NCBI GenBank assembly: GCA_947367565.1
Contig: CANBEI010000004.1
Location: forward strand, 1 to 46,170
Direction: 5' to 3'
Length of the DNA: 46,170 nt
Source: an uncultured Candidatus Saccharibacteria bacterium
GTDB taxonomy: Bacteria; Patescibacteriota; Saccharimonadia; Saccharimonadales; Saccharimonadaceae
The notes under the pieces were generated by a model. That model worked only from the letters and a program-made list of their open reading frames with translations, made no database searches and had not been told where the DNA came from. Shown here one piece after another: positions 34,133 through 43,709 of this stretch. Each line of letters begins with the position of its first letter. Position 1 is the stretch's first letter. Made by a program: the position numbers and the translations under genes.

Positions 34133-36577
34133 TTAGCCTAGCTGGTCCTCAAGCATCGCGCGTGTCACATGCACAGTTGCGCCATCATCGACTGCGCCCG
34201 CAAGCATGAGTTTTGCGAGAAGATTCTCGACAGTTTGCTGAACGATACGACGCATCGGACGAGCACCCATTTGCGGATCGTAGCCACGCTCAACTAGCAA
34301 GACTTTTGCATCTTCGTCAAGAACAACGGTGATTTTACGCGAGGCAAGAGTTTTATTAACCGACGCCAACATGAGATCAACAACTTTGAGTAAATCGGAT
34401 TTCGAGAGTGGCTGGAAGAAGCAGATTTCATCGAAACGATTAAGAAATTCCGGTTTAAATTCGCCAGCGCCAATCAACGCATTAATAAATTCCTGTTTCA
34501 TACCGGCGAGATCCATACCGCTAGTGACATATTCGCGAATCCGATCAGCGCCAGCGTTAGAAGTTGCAATAATAATCGCGTCACGGAACGAAACTTCGTT
34601 ATTATTAATATCGCGCAAGATGCCCTCATCGAGCATTTGGAGTAAAGTGGTCAAAACTTGAGGATGAGCCTTCTCGATTTCGTCGAGCAAGACAACACAA
34701 AAAGGCTGTTTCAGGACACGCGCGGTCAAACTCTCGGAATTCTCCGCGCCATCCGCGATGAGACGCGCGACGTCGCCAGCAGTCACGTATTCGTTGAGAT
34801 CGACTCGAACAATATGATTTTCGCCATTGAAATAGACTTCCGAAATCGCTTTTGCAAGTTCGGTCTTACCAACGCCAGTTGGCCCAAGAAAGAGAAAAGT
34901 TCCGATTGGTTTTTTATCATCCCGCACACCAACGGCGGCGCGACGCAAGGCGTCGGAAACCGTCTTCACGGCAGCGGTTTGGTCAATCATGCGTTGATGG
35001 ATTAACTCTTCCATATGTAGTAATTGAGTGCGCTCGGCTGCGCCAGTCTGCATTTTGACACCCTGGGTCTTTTCGATAGCCTGCTGGACGGACTCAGCAG
35101 TGATGAAGCCTTGGTCAGGATAATGGCAGGCAGTCTCGAGGAGTTTGAGAGCACGACCAGGCATCGCAATGTCATGGATATAGCGTTCGCCGAGACGGTA
35201 AGATTCGGTTAGTGACCAAAAGGTGCAGATGACACCATATTTTGATTCGAGTAGTGGAGCTTGGTCTTGGAGGATTTTTAGAGTTTCATTGCGGTCAGCA
35301 GCGGGAACTTTGATTTTGTTCATGGCGTTCGCTAGGGTACTGTTGCTGGCGGAAATTTCCAAGAACTTTTGTTCATTCATAATTAAAATCATGCGTAAAC
35401 GACCGGCTTCTAAGATTGGCAGAAGAAGGTTCGAGATGTCAACCGAGCCAATTCCAGATTCAAAGAATAGCTGCGCATTATCGAGACAAATAATGATATT
35501 TTTCGCAGCATAAGCCTCATTCAAAATATGCATCATGAGAGTTTCCATCGCGCCGGGTCCGCTGGCGGCAGAAATGAGCGAGGCGGCATTCAGCATAAAA
35601 ACTTGCTGATACTTTAAGCTCGACGGGATAGGCGCGTCAGCATCCATGAGCGTGCTAGCAACAGCGTCAACAATCGTGCTACGACCAGAGCCATTCGGAC
35701 CGATCAGGACTACGTTTTGACGACCGCGGCTCGAAAAAATCGAAATCACTTTATCAACGATTTCGTGATGAGCAGCGAGACGGATTTGCGATTCAGCCGC
35801 ACTGGCACATTGCTCGGAAATATTAGTGCCGAAACGCTGTAAAGTCGGGATATAACCAAAATTCAAGTCGCGAGCGATGCCGCCAGTGCGACGATGACGA
35901 CGAGCGCTCTTAACGAGACCGTGGAGATGATTGTACCAAGTAATACCGGTATAAAGATCGGCGAGTTCAAGTTTCATGCGACGCAAAATCATCTCGTGCT
36001 GTGGATGACTCTCGATCAAAGCAATCATCAACATTCCACCGGAAACGGTCTCACCATCAACTTTGCGCCAAATTTCTCGCGCCTTGGAAAAAATCGGAGC
36101 AACATCAGAATTGAGTTCGCGTGCGATATGAGCTAGACGCTCCGGGGAAATCCCAAAACGCAGTGCTAGAAAGCGGCCACTGCGAGTCTGATACAGGCCG
36201 TTTACGATACTTTGGGGCGTGGGTTGGCGGTCGAGCGTGCGCAGAACATTCGCCGACAATAAGTCATTAATATTCTCAGTCGATCCGGCGGGTACGCGAG
36301 CAATTTCGCAAGTGTTCCAAACAAAAATCATTACTAGAAAAATTGCGAGCGCAGCGACTAGCCATCCGAGCGGGTTGTGCTGGAAGAATAATAAATATAT
36401 CGCACCAACAACACTTAATACGATGCCTAGGCCCAGCAAAAACTTCACGGCACCAAGCTGCAGAACTTTGGCGGCACGAGCCTCACGTGCCCGTAGGCTA
36501 TTATAATCAAAAGTATTATCCCGAGACGCACTATGTTCGGAGTGCTCAGCAGGAGTTTTTATGAAGTTAGTGTCCAT
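34133..36577 (-). CDS. Membrane-bound ClpC/ClpB-like double AAA+ ATPase
   Basis: 814 residues from ATG 36577; this start overlaps the upstream stop as TAATG and has GAGG before it, better than the in-frame ATG 66 bases up. Two transmembrane helices (about 43-64 and 69-87), a Clp-N-like helical domain, then two AAA modules. The first has Walker A GPNGSGRST (293-301) but Walker B reads ICLDNAQ, so its catalytic Glu is Asn. The second is intact: GPTGVGKT (565-572), LLDEIEKAH and LNRFDE. I see no ClpP-docking loop. It probably unfolds or remodels proteins at the membrane. Confidence 0.9.
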   Translation of the reverse strand: MDTNFIKTPAEHSEHSASRDNTFDYNSLRAREARAAKVLQLGAVKFLLGLGIVLSVVGAIYLLFFQHNPLGWLVAALAIFLVMIFVWNTCEIARVPAGSTENINDLLSANVLRTLDRQPTPQSIVNGLYQTRSGRFLALRFGISPERLAHIARELNSDVAPIFSKAREIWRKVDGETVSGGMLMIALIESHPQHEMILRRMKLELADLYTGITWYNHLHGLVKSARRHRRTGGIARDLNFGYIPTLQRFGTNISEQCASAAESQIRLAAHHEIVDKVISIFSSRGRQNVVLIGPNGSGRSTIVDAVASTLMDADAPIPSSLKYQQVFMLNAASLISAASGPGAMETLMMHILNEAYAAKNIIICLDNAQLFFESGIGSVDISNLLLPILEAGRLRMILIMNEQKFLEISASNSTLANAMNKIKVPAADRNETLKILQDQAPLLESKYGVICTFWSLTESYRLGERYIHDIAMPGRALKLLETACHYPDQGFITAESVQQAIEKTQGVKMQTGAAERTQLLHMEELIHQRMIDQTAAVKTVSDALRRAAVGVRDDKKPIGTFLFLGPTGVGKTELAKAISEVYFNGENHIVRVDLNEYVTAGDVARLIADGAENSESLTARVLKQPFCVVLLDEIEKAHPQVLTTLLQMLDEGILRDINNNEVSFRDAIIIATSNAGADRIREYVTSGMDLAGMKQEFINALIGAGEFKPEFLNRFDEICFFQPLSKSDLLKVVDLMLASVNKTLASRKITVVLDEDAKVLLVERGYDPQMGARPMRRIVQQTVENLLAKLMLAGAVDDGATVHVTRAMLEDQLG

Positions 36578-36954
36578 TAAAACCTCACTTGGATTAATGC
36601 GCAGAACAAACAAATGACAATCAAAAGCGGAGCGAGTGGCCAAAGTACGGCGACGAGTGCGCCGAAAATCGCGCGCAGGATAATCACAACTGTACCGATA
36701 ACAAGGAGAAACAGACGGACAATCGTACCGATCACACGAGAAAAAAGTCGATCGAGAAAAGCAGAAAACTTAACACTCAGATCAGAGCTGACGACTTGGC
36801 CAGCGGAAATTTGGCGAAAGGGTGCAAATAGATGTCGCACGAGAAGTCCGACCGAGAAGAAATCGACGGCGTTTTTCAACTGGTCAACAAAATGTTGCAG
36901 ATAAAGCCGCCAACCGCGAGTATACCACCACTGAAACATTCCAAGTATGAACAT
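36577..36954 (-). CDS. Membrane protein, unknown, first gene of the AAA+/GH25 operon
   Basis: 125 residues. An amphipathic Trp/Arg-rich N-terminus (FQWWYTRGWRLYLQHFVDQL), the motif RHLFAPFRQ, then two hydrophobic helices at about 75-120. I recognise no named family, though the tight link to a membrane ClpC-like ATPase suggests a complex partner or adaptor. TATAAT lies 9 nt before ATG. Its stop overlaps the next start by one base, so translation is coupled. Confidence 0.75.
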   Translation of the reverse strand: MFILGMFQWWYTRGWRLYLQHFVDQLKNAVDFFSVGLLVRHLFAPFRQISAGQVVSSDLSVKFSAFLDRLFSRVIGTIVRLFLLVIGTVVIILRAIFGALVAVLWPLAPLLIVICLFCALIQVRF

Positions 36955-36989
36955 ATACAGTATATTATACAGGAAAAGGCGCGGCGCGA

Positions 36990-37610
36990 CTAGTCAATCG
37001 TCTGTGAACGGACAAGTTGGCGAATCGCATCGAAAAGATAAGGCTTGTAGACGGCAAGCTCAAAAGGCTCAGAATTCATAATACAAGAAAAGCAGGTCGC
37101 GCTGGTCAATTCTACGACCATATATAATAGGACTTTGGGATTTTTGAGGCGAATGCCACTGCGCTCGGCGCCTTGGGTTAAGATTTGGATGATGTTTGCA
37201 TTGGGCTCGGTGAAAATTTCGCCGATTTTTTGATTAAACACTCCAAGCGAAAGATCTTTTTCGATAAGTTTTAAAGCTTCTCGATTTTGCGCAAGTACGT
37301 CCGTTACGTAATCAATGACAAAAATAATTTGGTCTTCAAATTCTAAGATGTCGGTCTGGTAAAGCGCGTTTAAGGCGCGCTGGAAAAGTTCATTGGATTT
37401 TTGAGTAATGATACAGCGGCGTAAATCGTCTTTGTCACGAAAGTAAAGATAGAACGTTCCTTTCGCAACATCGGCACGGTCGACAATTTCCTGAATCGAA
37501 ACCGCATCGAAACCTTGTTCAAGAAAAAGTTGGTAGGCCGCCTCGATCAGACGGTTATTTTTAGAAATCTGTTTGTTGAGGCGTTTCCCTACCTGTTGAA
37601 CTAAAGTCAT
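36990..37610 (-). CDS. TetR-family repressor of the MMPL pump
   Basis: 206 residues with a canonical TetR head: LIEAAYQLFLEQGFDAVSIQ, EIVDRADVAKGTFYLYFRDKDDL (about 20-66). The C-terminal part would bind a ligand and dimerise. It is divergent from the MMPL/coiled-coil pair, and the shared gap holds two similar palindromes, the classic layout of an efflux repressor controlling its pump. TATAAT is 6 nt before its ATG. The inducer is unknown; MMPL neighbours suggest a lipid or hydrophobic compound. Confidence 0.93.
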   Translation of the reverse strand: MTLVQQVGKRLNKQISKNNRLIEAAYQLFLEQGFDAVSIQEIVDRADVAKGTFYLYFRDKDDLRRCIITQKSNELFQRALNALYQTDILEFEDQIIFVIDYVTDVLAQNREALKLIEKDLSLGVFNQKIGEIFTEPNANIIQILTQGAERSGIRLKNPKVLLYMVVELTSATCFSCIMNSEPFELAVYKPYLFDAIRQLVRSQTID

Positions 37611-37616
37611 ATTTAT

Positions 37617-37622
37617 ATTATA
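37617..37622 (-). promoter_or_regulatory. -10 of the tetR gene, leaderless
   Basis: TATAAT six nt before ATG. Confidence 0.75.
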
Positions 37623-37665
37623 ACTTTGCGAGCTGGAAAAGTAAAGTGTTTTTTGTGACGGGAAA

Positions 37666-37680
37666 ATGACTATTGGTCAG
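37666..37680. promoter_or_regulatory. TetR operator O1
   Basis: ATGACTATTGGTCAG, matching O2 at 13 of 15 bases, 8 bases upstream of the pump's -35. Confidence 0.7.
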
Positions 37681-37688
37681 AAAATGTC

Positions 37689-37717
37689 TTGACAGAAAGG
37701 TTTTATAGATATAAAAT
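37689..37717 (+). promoter_or_regulatory. Promoter of the MMPL operon
   Basis: TTGACA, 17-bp spacer, TAAAAT, placed between the two operators. Confidence 0.75.
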
Positions 37718-37730
37718 GATGTACAGAAAA

Positions 37731-37745
37731 CTGACCATTGGTCAG
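37731..37745. promoter_or_regulatory. TetR operator O2
   Basis: CTGACCATTGGTCAG, a perfect 7-1-7 palindrome just downstream of the expected transcription start. Confidence 0.8.
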
Positions 37746-37779
37746 AAAATAAGCGTAAAAGTTAAGAAAAGGAGAAAAA

Positions 37780-39843
37780 ATGCGCAAAATAAGCGATTTT
37801 ATTTGTCGACATCGCTGGGCGATTGTGCTTGGATCGTTACTCTTGATGATTCCGGCGTTGTTTGGCTATATCGCGACGAAGGTAAATTATGATCTTTTGG
37901 TCTATCTGCCGTCCGACATTGAGACGATCAAAGGCCAGGAGATTATGACCGAAGAATTCGGGACGGGGGCGTTTTCGATCGCAGTACTAGAAAATATGCC
38001 AGCGAAAGAAACGCTGGAGCTGGAAGACAAAATTCGCGGCGTCGAAAGCGTGAATCAGGTACTCAGTCTAGCGGATTTAACTGGAACGGCAATTCCGATG
38101 GACTTCTTGCCGAGCGAGATACGTGAAAAAGCAACACATGACAATACTCAGCTGATGATTATTACGTTCGCAAACGGAACGAGCGACGAGGCAACGTTAG
38201 CGGCAGTTGAAGAGATTCGTGAGATTACGGGTGAGAGTTGTTTAATCGGCGGGATGAGCGCGATGGTGCTGGATACGAAGATTCTGTTCAATAGTGAGAC
38301 GATTCTGTATGTCGGGATTGCAGTAGTATTGTCGCTCATCGTATTGTTACTATGTTTGGATTCATTCGTCGTGCCATTCTTGTTGCTGGGTAGCATCGGT
38401 ATCGCGTTACTATTTAACATGGGGACAAATATTTTCCTGGGCGAGATTTCCTACATTACGCAAGCGATTAGTGCGGTGCTACAACTTGGCGTGACGATGG
38501 ACTTTTCAATCTTCTTGTATCACAAATACGAAGCGGCGAAGAAAAATGAAAAAGATAAACTCAAAGCCATGAGTATGGCAATTCGCGAGACAGCAAGTTC
38601 GGTCGTCGGGTCGGCGTTGACGACTTTTGCGGGATTCTTAGCGCTCTGTACGATGAGCTTGACGTTAGGTACGGATATTGGAATTGTGATGGCAAAGGGC
38701 GTGGTGCTGGGCGTAGTATGCGCGATTACAACTTTCCCAGCCCTACTACTAGTCTGCGATAAGTGGATCGAGAAGACGCGACATAAAGTCTTGATTCCAG
38801 AGTTTAAGAAGGTGACGGAGTTTATTGTCGAAAAGCGAAAAATCATTCTGGTAATTTTCCTGGTCTTGCTAATTCCAGCATATATTATTCAGGGCAAGAC
38901 GGAAGTGTATTATAAACTCGATTCGTCGATTCCGGAAAGTTATGGATATACGCAGGCGATGACTAAACTCCGCGAAGATTATGGGATGGAATCGCAAATG
39001 ATGATTTTGACGCGTAGCGAGACGAGTAATGCAAACGTCAATGCGATGGCACACGAAATCGAAGGCTTAGACGGCGTAGACGCAGTAGTTGGTTCAAGTC
39101 TACTTTCCGACTACGGGATTTCAACGGAAATTTTGGGCGACGAGCTGCGAGACGTAATGGAGACGGAAAATTATTCGATGATGTTAGTTCTGTCGAATTA
39201 TGGAATTGCGACGGACGAATTAAACGAGCAGATTGCGCGAATTAACGGGATCGTCGATAGTTATGATGATGGCGCGATAGTGGCAGGCGAAGGACCGCTG
39301 ATGAAAGACTTGGTTGAAACTTCGGATCGGGATTTCACGAATGTGAATTTTGTGTCGATTGGCGTGATTTTCGTTATCATGGCGTTAGTCCTAAAGTCCA
39401 TTTCCCTGCCGGTACTTTTGATGGCGGCGATTGAGTTTGCGATTTTCCTGAATCTCGGAACGGCATTCCTGACCGACACGGAGATTCCATTCATTGCGTC
39501 AATTGTAATCGGGACGATTCAGCTTGGGGCGACGATTGACTATGCGATTCTGCTAACGACGAAGTATCTCGAGGAGCGACAAAACGGCAAAGCAAAAATC
39601 CAAGCAGCAAAAACGGCACTAGGAAGTTCGATTCAGTCGATTTTCGTCAGTGCGATGTGCTTCTTCGGAGCGACGATTGGCGTGGGATTGTTTTCGCAGA
39701 TTGATATGATCGGGTCACTATGTACACTGATTGCGCGCGGAGCGATTATAAGTATGGCGATCGTTGTAACGGTCGTACCGGCACTGCTCGTGTCGTGCGA
39801 CGGGTTGATTCGAAAAACAACGTTAGGTTTTAATAAACGATAG
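37780..39843 (+). CDS. MMPL/RND-family membrane transporter
   Basis: 687 residues with two repeats of one helix, an outside domain and about five helices, roughly 12 transmembrane segments in all, as in MMPL proteins. The second repeat has GTIQLGATIDYAILL and the first LGVTMDFSIFLYHKY, the paired membrane Asp signatures (Gx3DY / Gx3DF) used for proton coupling. It likely exports lipids or hydrophobic drugs. AAGGAG lies before ATG. Expression is controlled by the divergent TetR. It is co-transcribed with the exported coiled-coil protein 9 nt downstream. Confidence 0.92.
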   Translation: MRKISDFICRHRWAIVLGSLLLMIPALFGYIATKVNYDLLVYLPSDIETIKGQEIMTEEFGTGAFSIAVLENMPAKETLELEDKIRGVESVNQVLSLADLTGTAIPMDFLPSEIREKATHDNTQLMIITFANGTSDEATLAAVEEIREITGESCLIGGMSAMVLDTKILFNSETILYVGIAVVLSLIVLLLCLDSFVVPFLLLGSIGIALLFNMGTNIFLGEISYITQAISAVLQLGVTMDFSIFLYHKYEAAKKNEKDKLKAMSMAIRETASSVVGSALTTFAGFLALCTMSLTLGTDIGIVMAKGVVLGVVCAITTFPALLLVCDKWIEKTRHKVLIPEFKKVTEFIVEKRKIILVIFLVLLIPAYIIQGKTEVYYKLDSSIPESYGYTQAMTKLREDYGMESQMMILTRSETSNANVNAMAHEIEGLDGVDAVVGSSLLSDYGISTEILGDELRDVMETENYSMMLVLSNYGIATDELNEQIARINGIVDSYDDGAIVAGEGPLMKDLVETSDRDFTNVNFVSIGVIFVIMALVLKSISLPVLLMAAIEFAIFLNLGTAFLTDTEIPFIASIVIGTIQLGATIDYAILLTTKYLEERQNGKAKIQAAKTALGSSIQSIFVSAMCFFGATIGVGLFSQIDMIGSLCTLIARGAIISMAIVVTVVPALLVSCDGLIRKTTLGFNKR

Positions 39844-39852
39844 GAGAGATTT

Positions 39853-41349
39853 ATGAAAAAATATCAGAAAAATATTATGGGGGTAGCGATTATGGGGATG
39901 ATGGCGCTAGTACCGACTGGAGCGACTTATGCGCTATCGCAAGATGAAACGGTTTACGCGAAACTTGGCAGCGATGGTGCAGCTTACGAAACATCAGTCG
40001 TTGAGCATTTAAAAAATGACAAGAAGGACTACCAGTTGTTCGACCGGACAAGTTTGCGCGACATCGAGAACCTAAACGGCTTCGAGAGTTTCATGGTCGA
40101 GGGTGGGAAAGTAATCTGGAACGCAGACGGAAAAGATATTTATTATAGCGGAAAATCACAAAAAGAGTTGCCCGTGCAAATGTCCGTGACTTACAAAATG
40201 GATGGCGAAGCAAAAACACTGGATGAAATCATTGGCAAGTCAGGGAGTTTTGAAATTAGCTATAAGTTCAAAAACTTGTCGAAAGTTGGCGATATGTACA
40301 CTCCATTTGTCGCGGCGCTCGCTACGACCTTCAAAGAAGGCGCAGTGTCGGGACTTGAAGTTTCAAATGGCAAGGTTGAAAGTAATGGACGGACGCTTGC
40401 GGTGGCAGCAGTAGCGGCTCCGGGGCTATATGAAAGTTTGGGAATTGAGGAGTTAAAAGGTTCAGACGAAATTGTCTTAAGATTTGAGACGGAAAAGTTT
40501 GAAATGAGCGACGTCTATACGGTCGTGACACCAAAATTACTCGACAGCGAAGATCTGAAGGTTTTTGCGGAGCTTGATACTTTGTCGGAGAGTGCAAATG
40601 TACTCGCGAATAGTAGCAAACAATTAGTAAACGGAAGCGCGAGCTTGAATGCCGGACTGAGCGAACTGCGCGCCGGAATCGTAGCAGCAAAACAGCAAAT
40701 GGGGGCGTTCGCGACAAATATTGATAACGCTACAATGGCGCAGATTAAAAGTGCGGCTGCAGTGGGAGCGGAACAGGCCGTCGAAGCGAAGCGCGCGGAG
40801 ATCGAAGCGGGAGTTAATGCGCAATTAGCTGGAAGTCCGGAGCTGCTGAATGCGTTACATTTGCAAGCCGAGGTGATGTGTAGCACACAGATTGGCGGAG
40901 TAACATGCCCAGACGCGCAGATACAAGCGGTTGAAGCGCAGCTAGTTGCCGGAATTAAAAATCAATTGGTCGAAAGTTCAATGTTGATTGCAAAACAAAC
41001 CGCCCGTGAGACTGCGAGCGCAACAGCGGAGCAGGTCGCAACACAAGTCGCGAGCACGATTCAAGCGAAGGTTGCACCGGCGGTAACGGGAGCAATTGAT
41101 ACGATTCTCGGCGGAGTGGATAGGCTCGTACAGGGTGCCGGGGAGCTGAACGCCGGGATGACGAAGTTCGACCAAGAAGGTATTCAGCCGTTAGCGAATT
41201 TTGTAAATGGCAAGATAAAAGTAACGGCAAACAAAGTTGAGCGGCTGTTGAAATTGTCGGAGGATTATCAGAGTTATGCTGGTATCGCCGATGATGCGGA
41301 AGGCGAGACGAAATTTATCTTGATGATCGAAGGAAAGAAGGCAGAGTAA
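39853..41349 (+). CDS. Exported coiled-coil partner of the MMPL pump
   Basis: 498 residues: a signal peptide (about 1-28, GVAIMGMMALVPTGATYA), a beta-rich domain with conserved turn pieces, then a long Ala/Gln/Glu helical region with repeats such as LVNGSASLNAGLSELRAG and LVQGAGELNAGM. Gly-x-x-x-Leu repeats of this kind occur in Firmicutes YhgE/Pip-type proteins that accompany MMPL or ABC exporters, so a periplasmic or wall-spanning adaptor is likely. AGGAG precedes ATG. A TetR-MMPL-adaptor cassette of this sort is familiar from Firmicutes, so transfer is possible. Confidence 0.78.
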   Translation: MKKYQKNIMGVAIMGMMALVPTGATYALSQDETVYAKLGSDGAAYETSVVEHLKNDKKDYQLFDRTSLRDIENLNGFESFMVEGGKVIWNADGKDIYYSGKSQKELPVQMSVTYKMDGEAKTLDEIIGKSGSFEISYKFKNLSKVGDMYTPFVAALATTFKEGAVSGLEVSNGKVESNGRTLAVAAVAAPGLYESLGIEELKGSDEIVLRFETEKFEMSDVYTVVTPKLLDSEDLKVFAELDTLSESANVLANSSKQLVNGSASLNAGLSELRAGIVAAKQQMGAFATNIDNATMAQIKSAAAVGAEQAVEAKRAEIEAGVNAQLAGSPELLNALHLQAEVMCSTQIGGVTCPDAQIQAVEAQLVAGIKNQLVESSMLIAKQTARETASATAEQVATQVASTIQAKVAPAVTGAIDTILGGVDRLVQGAGELNAGMTKFDQEGIQPLANFVNGKIKVTANKVERLLKLSEDYQSYAGIADDAEGETKFILMIEGKKAE

Positions 41350-41364
41350 TTTTACTAGTCGAGG

Positions 41365-41397
41365 AAATCTCCGTCATAGCGGTGGCGGAGATTTTTT
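41365..41397. terminator. Shared two-way terminator
   Basis: AAATCTCCG/CGGAGATTT stem. TTTTTT follows on the plus strand and A-rich sequence precedes it, so it serves both the MMPL operon and the convergent ABC-F gene. Confidence 0.85.
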
Positions 41398-43054
41398 AAA
41401 CTAAGTCGGAGTTGAGATAGTAATAGTACTCAAGAAGTTCCGGTGAATAGTTTTTGACCACAGCGAGGGCTGGGCGCTTGGTTTTCTCGTCAATTTCGCT
41501 ATGCGACGGGACAATCAACATACGCGTAATGCCGATTTGCTCGACGAAAGCTGGATTGTGGCTTACCATAATAATCGTACCGGTGTAATCTTTGAGGTTT
41601 TCGCCGATGATTTTCTGAGTTTCGGGATCAAAGTGATTCGTCGGCTCATCAAGGATAATAAGATTGGCGCGCTGGAGCAAGATCTTGCAAAGTGCGACCC
41701 GAGCTTTCTCGCCGGGCGATAGGACGGCGACTTTTTTATACGCGTCGTCATCATAAAAGAGAAAATTGCTAAGCATGCCACGGAGCTCCGTATCGGTAAA
41801 ATCGTAACTCTGGACGTTCTCAAGAATCGTGCGGCGCTCATCAAGAATTTCAAGCTCCTGTGCGTAGTAGGCGATAGTAGTATTTTGATTCAGGATTACC
41901 GAACCCTCACTAGGCGTCAACTCGCCAACAATGAGCTTCAATAGGGTCGACTTACCAACACCGTTTTCGCCGACGATGAGAAACTTCTCGCCACGCGTGA
42001 GCGAAAAATTAAGATGATCGTAAAGTAAATGATCAGGTTTGTAGCCGAAAGATAAGTTTTGAACTTCGAGCGGTACTTTGCCGCCGACTTGAGCGGGGGT
42101 AATGCGCATAGCGACACGAGCATATTCCTGTTCGCGCGTACCAAGCTGCTCAAGTTTCTTCGCGAGGACTTTTTCGCGTTGGTGACCCATGCCGATGAGT
42201 GCAGTATTAGAGCGTTTAGCAGCGCGGGCGCGAGCAACGAATTCGCTAAGACGTTTAATTTCTCGTTCCTGCTCCGTAATCCGAGCATCCTCGGCAGCCT
42301 TTTCTTCGGCGTATTGTCGACGAAAGTCAGCATAGTTCCCTTTGTAGACTTTCATTTTGTGGGTAGTTTTATTCACGAAAAGAGTTTTGTTAGTAACAGT
42401 ATTTAGGAAGTCGATGTCGTGTGAAATTACCAATACCATACCACGATAATTGCGCAGGTAATTTGCCACGAAACGCTTAGTCTCGACGTCGAGGTGATTA
42501 GTCGGTTCGTCGAGCAACAAAAGTCCGGCGTTTTCGAAAAGCACGCGGGCGAAAGCGACTTTTGATTTCTGGCCACCGGAAAGTTCGCGCATTTTTTGAT
42601 CAACGAGGTCAGAAAGATGCATTTTGTCGAGAATTTTTAGTAGCTCATAATCAAAATTCGCGAGGTCATAAGAGTCGATCAAGTCTTGTAGCTCGGTAAT
42701 GCGATCGAGAATCTTCACGCTATCAGGATATTTGGCAAGTTTTTCGTATTCGTCGTTAAGTTGCGCTTGGAGTTCATCGACTGGACGGCCGGCAGCAACA
42801 TACTCCCAGACCATAATATCGTCATGTTCGGGCGGAATAATAATTTCCTGTGGAAGGTAGCCAAGACGGAGACTGGGAAGTTCGATTTCGCCGGAATCAA
42901 GTTCTTGCTCGCCAAGAATAATTCGGAAAAGGGTTGTCTTTCCGGCGCCGTTAACGCCGACAATGCCCGCCTTATCTTGCGGATCGAGACGAAAATTACA
43001 GTCATCATAGATGACTTTCGTACCATAAGCAAGATGGAGGTGGGAGGCGTTCAT
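41396..43054 (-). CDS. ABC-F family ribosome-associated ATPase
   Basis: 552 residues, two ATP-binding cassettes with no membrane part. The first has GVNGAGKTT, LSGGQKSKVAF and LLLLDEPTNHLD; the second has GENGVGKST, LSPGEKARVAL and LIILDEPTNHFD. Between them is a charged helical linker (EKAAEDARITEQEREIKRL), the P-site tRNA interaction motif of the family. It acts on ribosomes as a translation factor (EttA/Uup-like) or in antibiotic protection; subgroup not settled. AAAAGGATT precedes ATG, one base after the HD-domain gene stop. Confidence 0.93.
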   Translation of the reverse strand: MNASHLHLAYGTKVIYDDCNFRLDPQDKAGIVGVNGAGKTTLFRIILGEQELDSGEIELPSLRLGYLPQEIIIPPEHDDIMVWEYVAAGRPVDELQAQLNDEYEKLAKYPDSVKILDRITELQDLIDSYDLANFDYELLKILDKMHLSDLVDQKMRELSGGQKSKVAFARVLFENAGLLLLDEPTNHLDVETKRFVANYLRNYRGMVLVISHDIDFLNTVTNKTLFVNKTTHKMKVYKGNYADFRRQYAEEKAAEDARITEQEREIKRLSEFVARARAAKRSNTALIGMGHQREKVLAKKLEQLGTREQEYARVAMRITPAQVGGKVPLEVQNLSFGYKPDHLLYDHLNFSLTRGEKFLIVGENGVGKSTLLKLIVGELTPSEGSVILNQNTTIAYYAQELEILDERRTILENVQSYDFTDTELRGMLSNFLFYDDDAYKKVAVLSPGEKARVALCKILLQRANLIILDEPTNHFDPETQKIIGENLKDYTGTIIMVSHNPAFVEQIGITRMLIVPSHSEIDEKTKRPALAVVKNYSPELLEYYYYLNSDLV

Positions 43055-43055
43055 A

Positions 43056-43691
43056 TTAATCCTTTTTTATCCGGTGAGTCTTTAGATAGTCTATCACCGC
43101 GATGAAGTTTTGGTCATATTCATAGTGTTTCTTATCATGCTCAATCCAGCAATCCGACCAACTTTTTTGAAAATCTACCGATGCTTGGACTTGATGATAC
43201 TTTAGCAATTCGTTATCATCTTGGCTTTGCCAGTCGACACAATTCTCCTCATCATATAACTTGCATTGGATATCGGCTTCAAGCTTATCGCAAAGATGCG
43301 CAAACTTCGCTTCGGGAGTTTTGCGCTCGTCAAATTCATAAATGAGAGATTTTAGATCCATTTTATTGGAAATGCTGTCAAGGATTTTACCAACAGCCTC
43401 ATGGCCAATCTTTTCCTTTTCGGACTTGGCAATCTCAAACGGCACCAAATCGCCAATCATGGTCTCTTCTAGCTCGTGGATAGCGAGCATCAGAATAACT
43501 TTTTCAATATCAAGTTCGTAATCATATTCAGAATACATTGCTATGGCTAACATTTGGACACCGTAAACATGCTCAGCAACACTTTCTAGACGCTCGCGCT
43601 GGACGTGCCACTTTTTCCAGCCAGTGCGAATAATATCTTTTAATTTATTGCAGAGGACGTAATATGAGATAACGTTAGCGGGTTTTGACAT
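43056..43691 (-). CDS. HD-domain hydrolase, YfbR/HD_3-like
   Basis: 211 residues. VAEHVYGVQMLAI (His), LAIHELEETMIGDL (His-Glu) and CDKLEADIQ (Asp) supply the H...HE...D metal ligands of an HD phosphohydrolase similar to YfbR-type 5'-deoxynucleotidases. The His-Glu variant instead of His-Asp is common in the HD_3 group. It may clean up nucleotide monophosphates. It starts only 18 nt after tRNA-Arg(CCG) on the same strand, with no promoter or terminator between, so its mRNA may be released by tRNA processing. It is followed at once by the ABC-F gene. Confidence 0.85.
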   Translation of the reverse strand: MSKPANVISYYVLCNKLKDIIRTGWKKWHVQRERLESVAEHVYGVQMLAIAMYSEYDYELDIEKVILMLAIHELEETMIGDLVPFEIAKSEKEKIGHEAVGKILDSISNKMDLKSLIYEFDERKTPEAKFAHLCDKLEADIQCKLYDEENCVDWQSQDDNELLKYHQVQASVDFQKSWSDCWIEHDKKHYEYDQNFIAVIDYLKTHRIKKD

Positions 43692-43709
43692 AATAAAACA
43701 AAATTGTGA

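Noticed and set aside
37689-37892. 67-codon frame overlapping the start of the MMPL gene
   Set aside because: It begins inside the -35 box and overlaps the MMPL frame, which has the Shine-Dalgarno and family match.
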